Source of the DNA: an uncultured Dysosmobacter sp. | Lineage (GTDB): Bacteria; Bacillota; Clostridia; Oscillospirales; Oscillospiraceae | DNA: 64,000 bases | NCBI GenBank assembly: GCA_934636905.1 | Contig: CAKUBJ010000003.1 | Span: 1-64,000, forward strand | Direction of reading: 5' to 3' | Shown here: positions 59,207 through 64,000 of the stretch, one piece after another | How the letters are laid out: each line of letters begins with the position of its first letter | Numbering within the stretch: the first letter of the stretch is position 1 | Translations under genes and position numbers: made by a program | Notes under the pieces: generated by a model | The model's input: only the letters and a program-made list of their open reading frames with translations | Databases searched by the model: none | What the model was told of the DNA's origin: nothing

Positions 59207-59725
59207 TTAAAACGCGCACCGCAGGGCATTCAGGTCGTGGGTGACGGCCAGAAACCACAGGGAACACACGGCGTCGGCGGTGAAGACCATCAGGCACAGC
59301 CATGTGAGGGCAGGCGGCACCCGGAGGGCCAGCGCGGCAATGGCCGGGGCAGCCAGCCCCACCGCTGGGAACATCAGCAGTCCCCATGCAAGGGAGAAGG
59401 GGAGGCAGACCCGCCCCCGGAGGTTTCCGGGAATGCCGGAGTAGTCCCAGAACCGGACGCCCAGTGCCACCTCTCCCCACCGGTGGTACAGGTACTCCAC
59501 GGCGGTGGCGGCCAGACTTCCGAAAAGGTATAGCCTCCAGCCTCTCAGCAGGGAGGGCGGCAGCGCCAGCACCGCCGTCATGCCCAGCCCGTACACGGGG
59601 CACAGGGGGAGGAGCAGCAGGCACCGCCGCCGCTGCTGGGGGGCGCGGGTGAGGGCGGCAAACAGCCGCTCCACACACCAGCCGAGAAAGCTGAAAAGCA
59701 GAAAATTCCAGAACCAGACCGCCAT
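59207..59725 (-). CDS. Putative ABC transporter permease-like membrane protein (CmpB type)
   Basis: 172-residue protein with about five hydrophobic segments and the opening MAVWFWNFLLFSFLGWCVERLFAALTR, the signature of the CmpB/DUF1113 family annotated as putative ABC transporter permease. A YHRWGEVALGVRFWDYSGIPGNLRGRVCLPFSLAWG segment is the conserved core. Its transport role is unproven. The ATG at 59725 follows AAAGGAGGG. Confidence 0.85.
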   Translation of the reverse strand: MAVWFWNFLLFSFLGWCVERLFAALTRAPQQRRRCLLLLPLCPVYGLGMTAVLALPPSLLRGWRLYLFGSLAATAVEYLYHRWGEVALGVRFWDYSGIPGNLRGRVCLPFSLAWGLLMFPAVGLAAPAIAALALRVPPALTWLCLMVFTADAVCSLWFLAVTHDLNALRCAF

Positions 59726-59783
59726 ACGCCGCCCTCCTTTGCCTACCCGGTCAGTATCGCCGGGAGTTGGGCGCCTTATGCGC

Positions 59784-59812
59784 TTGCGCGGCAGAAAGGG
59801 CTGTGGTATACT
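59784..59812 (+). promoter_or_regulatory. Promoter of the uracil-DNA glycosylase gene
   Basis: TTGCGC (59784-59789), 17 bp, TATACT (59807-59812), about 64 bp ahead of the start. Confidence 0.7.
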
Positions 59813-59875
59813 GGAAACCGGAAATTTCGGCGGGAGGCGGATCGCCCCCGCAGTGCGGCGGCACGGAAAGGCGGG

Positions 59876-60451
59876 ATGAGGATGGCGGACAGCTGGGAAG
59901 CCCTGAAGCGGGACTGCATGGACTGCCATGGCTGCGCTCTGGCAGATACGAGAACCAACGTGGTATTCGGGGACGGCTGTGAAACGGCGCAGATTCTGTT
60001 CATCGGCGAAGGCCCCGGCCAGCACGAGGATGAGCAGGGAGTGCCCTTTGTGGGGGCTGCGGGGCAGCTGCTGGACGATATGCTGGAAATCATCGGGCTG
60101 GATCGCAGCATGGTTTATATTGCCAATGTGGTAAAGTGCCGCCCGCCCCGGAACCGGGATCCCCTGAACGTGGAGCAGGACGCCTGCATGGGGTATCTGC
60201 GGCGGCAGGCGGCACTGCTGAAGCCGAAAATCATCGTCTGTCTGGGGCGCATTGCCGCCAAGGCCATCATTAAAGAGGATTTCAGGATCACCCAGGAGCA
60301 CGGCCAGTGGTTCCAGCGGGGCGGCGTGCAGATGACGGCCATCTACCATCCGGCGGCGCTGCTGCGGGATGAGCAGAAGCGGCCGGAAACCTTTGTGGAT
60401 CTGAAGGGGATTCAGGCGAAAATCCGGGAGGTCTGCGGAACGGGACAGTGA
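59876..60451 (+). CDS. Uracil-DNA glycosylase, family 4/5 iron-sulfur type
   Basis: 191-residue enzyme removing uracil from DNA. Motif A is in FIGEGPGQHEDEQGVPFVGAAG, and motif B is the HPAALLR near residue 159. Four cysteines consistent with a 4Fe-4S cluster occur in CMDCHGC near the N-terminus, VKCRPPRNRDP and QDACMGYL. The start is either ATG 59876 or ATG 59882; spacing from AAAGG cannot settle it. Monocistronic, ended by the hairpin at 60498-60534. Confidence 0.93.
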   Translation: MRMADSWEALKRDCMDCHGCALADTRTNVVFGDGCETAQILFIGEGPGQHEDEQGVPFVGAAGQLLDDMLEIIGLDRSMVYIANVVKCRPPRNRDPLNVEQDACMGYLRRQAALLKPKIIVCLGRIAAKAIIKEDFRITQEHGQWFQRGGVQMTAIYHPAALLRDEQKRPETFVDLKGIQAKIREVCGTGQ

Positions 60452-60497
60452 CCCGACATTCGTCTTTTACGAAAAGCGCCGTGAAAAGAACACAGAT

Positions 60498-60534
60498 AAA
60501 AACGCCTTGAAAGCATGGCTTTCAAGGCGTTTTT
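60498..60534. terminator. Bidirectional terminator
   Basis: A 17-bp stem including A/T ends (60498-60514 with 60518-60534) around ATG. It serves the glycosylase gene and the convergent glnN gene. Confidence 0.9.
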
Positions 60535-60640
60535 CAAGACTTTCGACAGGGAGGTTAAGCGTTCTGCGGCGGTAAGGCCGGACAGCCGTCAGCGGCTCCG
60601 GTGAGGAAGAAACCAGGGGCACTGCCGGCCGGCGCGGGGG

Positions 60641-62740
<2,100 letters not shown>

Positions 62741-62810
62741 AGTGAAGAACTCCTTCCTGAATCCGGCGGCGGGGCGGAACCCAGCCGGTTTATGATGGAA
62801 TAAAAAGAAA

Positions 62811-62846
62811 AATGGCGTCGGGGAGCACACGCTCCAAGACGCCATT
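62811..62846 (-). terminator. Leader terminator of glnN
   Basis: A hairpin of 9 plus 5 bp separated by a 2x2 internal loop (outer arms 62811-62819 and 62838-62846, inner arms 62822-62826 and 62831-62835), followed on the minus strand by TTTCTTTTTA. It begins about 10 nt after the predicted start and 70 nt before the glnN ATG. Confidence 0.87.
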
Positions 62847-62862
62847 GCCTTTGATGCTGGGA

Positions 62863-62891
62863 ATTATACACGCCGGATTTTCGGTTGTCAA
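62863..62891 (-). promoter_or_regulatory. Consensus promoter of glnN
   Basis: Minus-strand TTGACA (62886-62891), 17 bp, TATAAT (62863-62868): exact consensus boxes. The divergent promoter at 62921 is 30 bp away. Together with the two leader terminators these fill the 317-bp gap between glnN and the gene at 63058. Confidence 0.9.
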
Positions 62892-62920
62892 GCGTCTTTT
62901 TCAACTTTTTTCAAAAAAGA

Positions 62921-62949
62921 TTGACAAGGCACCTTTTCCGTGCTAAACT
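62921..62949 (+). promoter_or_regulatory. Promoter of the glutamate-synthase-like gene
   Basis: TTGACA (62921-62926), 17 bp, TAAACT (62944-62949); predicted start near 62956. Confidence 0.85.
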
Positions 62950-62979
62950 GCCGGAGTATTCTATATTTGAATGAGCAAA

Positions 62980-63035
62980 GGCGTTCATTTTCCGGCAGGG
63001 AGCAGGGCTTCCTGTCGGGGAATGGACGCCTTTTT
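62980..63035 (+). terminator. Leader terminator of the glutamate-synthase-like gene
   Basis: A long hairpin: outer 14-bp arms (62980-62993 with 63017-63030), inner 8-bp arms (62994-63001 with 63009-63016), 7-nt loop, then five T. It begins about 24 nt after the predicted start and ends 23 nt before the gene. Confidence 0.87.
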
Positions 63036-63057
63036 CCATACGGAAAGGGTGAGAACA

Positions 63058-64000
63058 GTGAAAAAAGAAGGGCAGGTGCGGATTCCCTCCGGGTGCGCCA
63101 TTTCCGCCGTGATTTCCCGGGAGGGCCGCCCTATGACAGGAGAAAAAATCACAGAGAGCATGGTTCCCATGCATGACCGCTCCAACGGTCTGGGGGGCGG
63201 CTTCGCCGGATACGGCATCTATCCGGAGTATAAGGATTTTTACGCCTTCCATATGTTCTTTGACACCCGGGATACCCGCAAGACCTGCGAGGCCCTGCTG
63301 AAGGAGGGCTTTGAAATCGTGAAGGCGGAGCACATCCCCATCCGCCGGATTCCGGAAATCACGGACGTGCCTCTGATATGGCGGTACTTTCTGGCCCCCA
63401 TGCGCTCGGTGCTGGAACGCCTCCAGCTGGATGAGGAGGAGTATGTGGTTCGCACGGTGACAAAAATCAACGCGGAAATCCCCGGCGCGTATGTCTTTTC
63501 CAGCGGGCGGAACATGGGCGCCTTCAAGGCCGTGGGCTTCCCGGAGGATGTGGGGCGTTTCTACCGGCTGGAGGAGTACGAGGGCTACTGCTGGACGGCT
63601 CACGGCCGTTACCCCACCAATACCCCCGGCTGGTGGGGCGGGGCGCATCCCTTCTCCCTGCTGGAGTGGTCGGTGGTGCACAACGGGGAAATCTCCTCCT
63701 ACGACGCCAACCGCCGCTGTGTGGAGATGTACGGCTATCGATGCACCCTCCAGACGGACACGGAGGTAATGGCCTACATTGCAGACTACCTGCTGCGGCG
63801 GCAGGGGCTGACGCTGGAGGAAACCGCCTCCGTCATGGCGGCGCCCTTCTGGAGCACCATCCGGAGCCGGGAACCTCAGGAGGCGGAGCGGCTGGCCTAT
63901 CTCCGCAGGATGTTCCCCAGTCTCCTGCTGACGGGGCCGTTTTCCATTGTACTGGGCTTTTCCGGCGGGCTGATGGCGCTGAACGACCGGCTGAAGCTGC
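63058..64000 (+). CDS. Class II glutamine amidotransferase, glutamate synthase subunit-like, 3' partial
   Basis: N-terminal nucleophile amidotransferase of the stand-alone glutamate synthase type; 314 residues visible, cut by the window end. The frame starts VKKEGQVRIPSGCAISAVISREGRP. The candidate nucleophile is the Cys of PSGCAIS, which is not at the extreme N-terminus, so either processing or a different Cys use is implied. Typical segments follow: MHDRSNGLGGGFAGYGIYPEY, AHGRYPTNTPGWWGGAHPF and VVHNGEISSYDANRRCVEMYGY. The GTG at 63058 has GGAAAGGG about 8 nt upstream. Divergent from glnN, so both halves of the GS-GOGAT route lie together. Confidence 0.88.
   Translation, partial: MKKEGQVRIPSGCAISAVISREGRPMTGEKITESMVPMHDRSNGLGGGFAGYGIYPEYKDFYAFHMFFDTRDTRKTCEALLKEGFEIVKAEHIPIRRIPEITDVPLIWRYFLAPMRSVLERLQLDEEEYVVRTVTKINAEIPGAYVFSSGRNMGAFKAVGFPEDVGRFYRLEEYEGYCWTAHGRYPTNTPGWWGGAHPFSLLEWSVVHNGEISSYDANRRCVEMYGYRCTLQTDTEVMAYIADYLLRRQGLTLEETASVMAAPFWSTIRSREPQEAERLAYLRRMFPSLLLTGPFSIVLGFSGGLMALNDRLKL

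Noticed and set aside
62741..62845. Longer N-terminus for glutamine synthetase
   Set aside because: It would start inside the leader hairpin and adds an unconserved hydrophobic stretch; the ATG at 62740 follows AAGGAG.

Overview
The window looks like the chromosome of a GC-rich, gut-type Clostridia bacterium (Oscillospiraceae-like Firmicutes). The grounds are low-GC-clade regulatory RNAs in a roughly 60 percent GC sequence (Phe T-box, glmS ribozyme, OLE RNA), Firmicutes marker proteins (PrkC, RsgA, IreB, NrdR, DUF1385/YqhQ, ArgR), S-layer-homology proteins, a Re-type citrate synthase and a type III glutamine synthetase. No rRNA, tRNA, CRISPR array, prophage or transposase gene was seen. Taxonomy is inferred from gene content only.

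Layout. 1-2584: PrkC kinase (5' truncated) and RsgA. 2761-11592, mostly minus strand: EamA transporter, AbrB switch with a PLP enzyme, NlpC/P60 hydrolase, IreB, and the T-box-controlled pheS-pheT operon. 11753-18786, plus strand: cytidylate-kinase-like protein, NAD(P)HX repair enzyme, lipoprotein, alanine racemase, MazF, two unknowns, NrdR and an AT-rich membrane gene. 18859-24279: DUF421/DUF4363 pair, then glmM, a hexapeptide acyltransferase-like gene and ribozyme-controlled glmS (UDP-GlcNAc supply). 24656-34603: SLH/GH25 muramidase, OLE RNA with its partner gene oapA, then dxs, tlyA, nadK, argR, recN, and a second SLH protein. 34761-39908, minus strand: IDH, aconitase, GntR regulator and Re-citrate synthase, which together make 2-oxoglutarate from oxaloacetate and acetyl-CoA. 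40226-47450: DUF2461, HD hydrolase, a MITE-like element, 5'-nucleotidase, DUF1294, pseudouridine catabolism (psuG, psuK) and a lipoprotein. 47694-57367, plus strand: a two-component system with an adjacent lipoprotein, then yqhQ, prmC, recA, recX, rimO, DUF4491, pgsA. 57473-64000: small membrane and regulatory genes, uracil-DNA glycosylase, and divergent glnN and a glutamate-synthase-type amidotransferase.

The most unusual signal is a family of three small structured elements (near 7.3-7.6, 15.8-16.1 and 24.2-24.5 kb). Each sits directly behind the stop codon of a housekeeping gene (pheT, alr, glmS), shares conserved sequence blocks and covarying hairpins, ends in GGGAC, and is followed by a second copy of the last 55-86 bp of that same gene. 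I do not recognise this as a described element class. A second theme is three strong promoters followed within about 10-25 nt of the predicted start by an intrinsic terminator, ahead of the SLH/GH25 gene, glnN and the glutamate-synthase-like gene.
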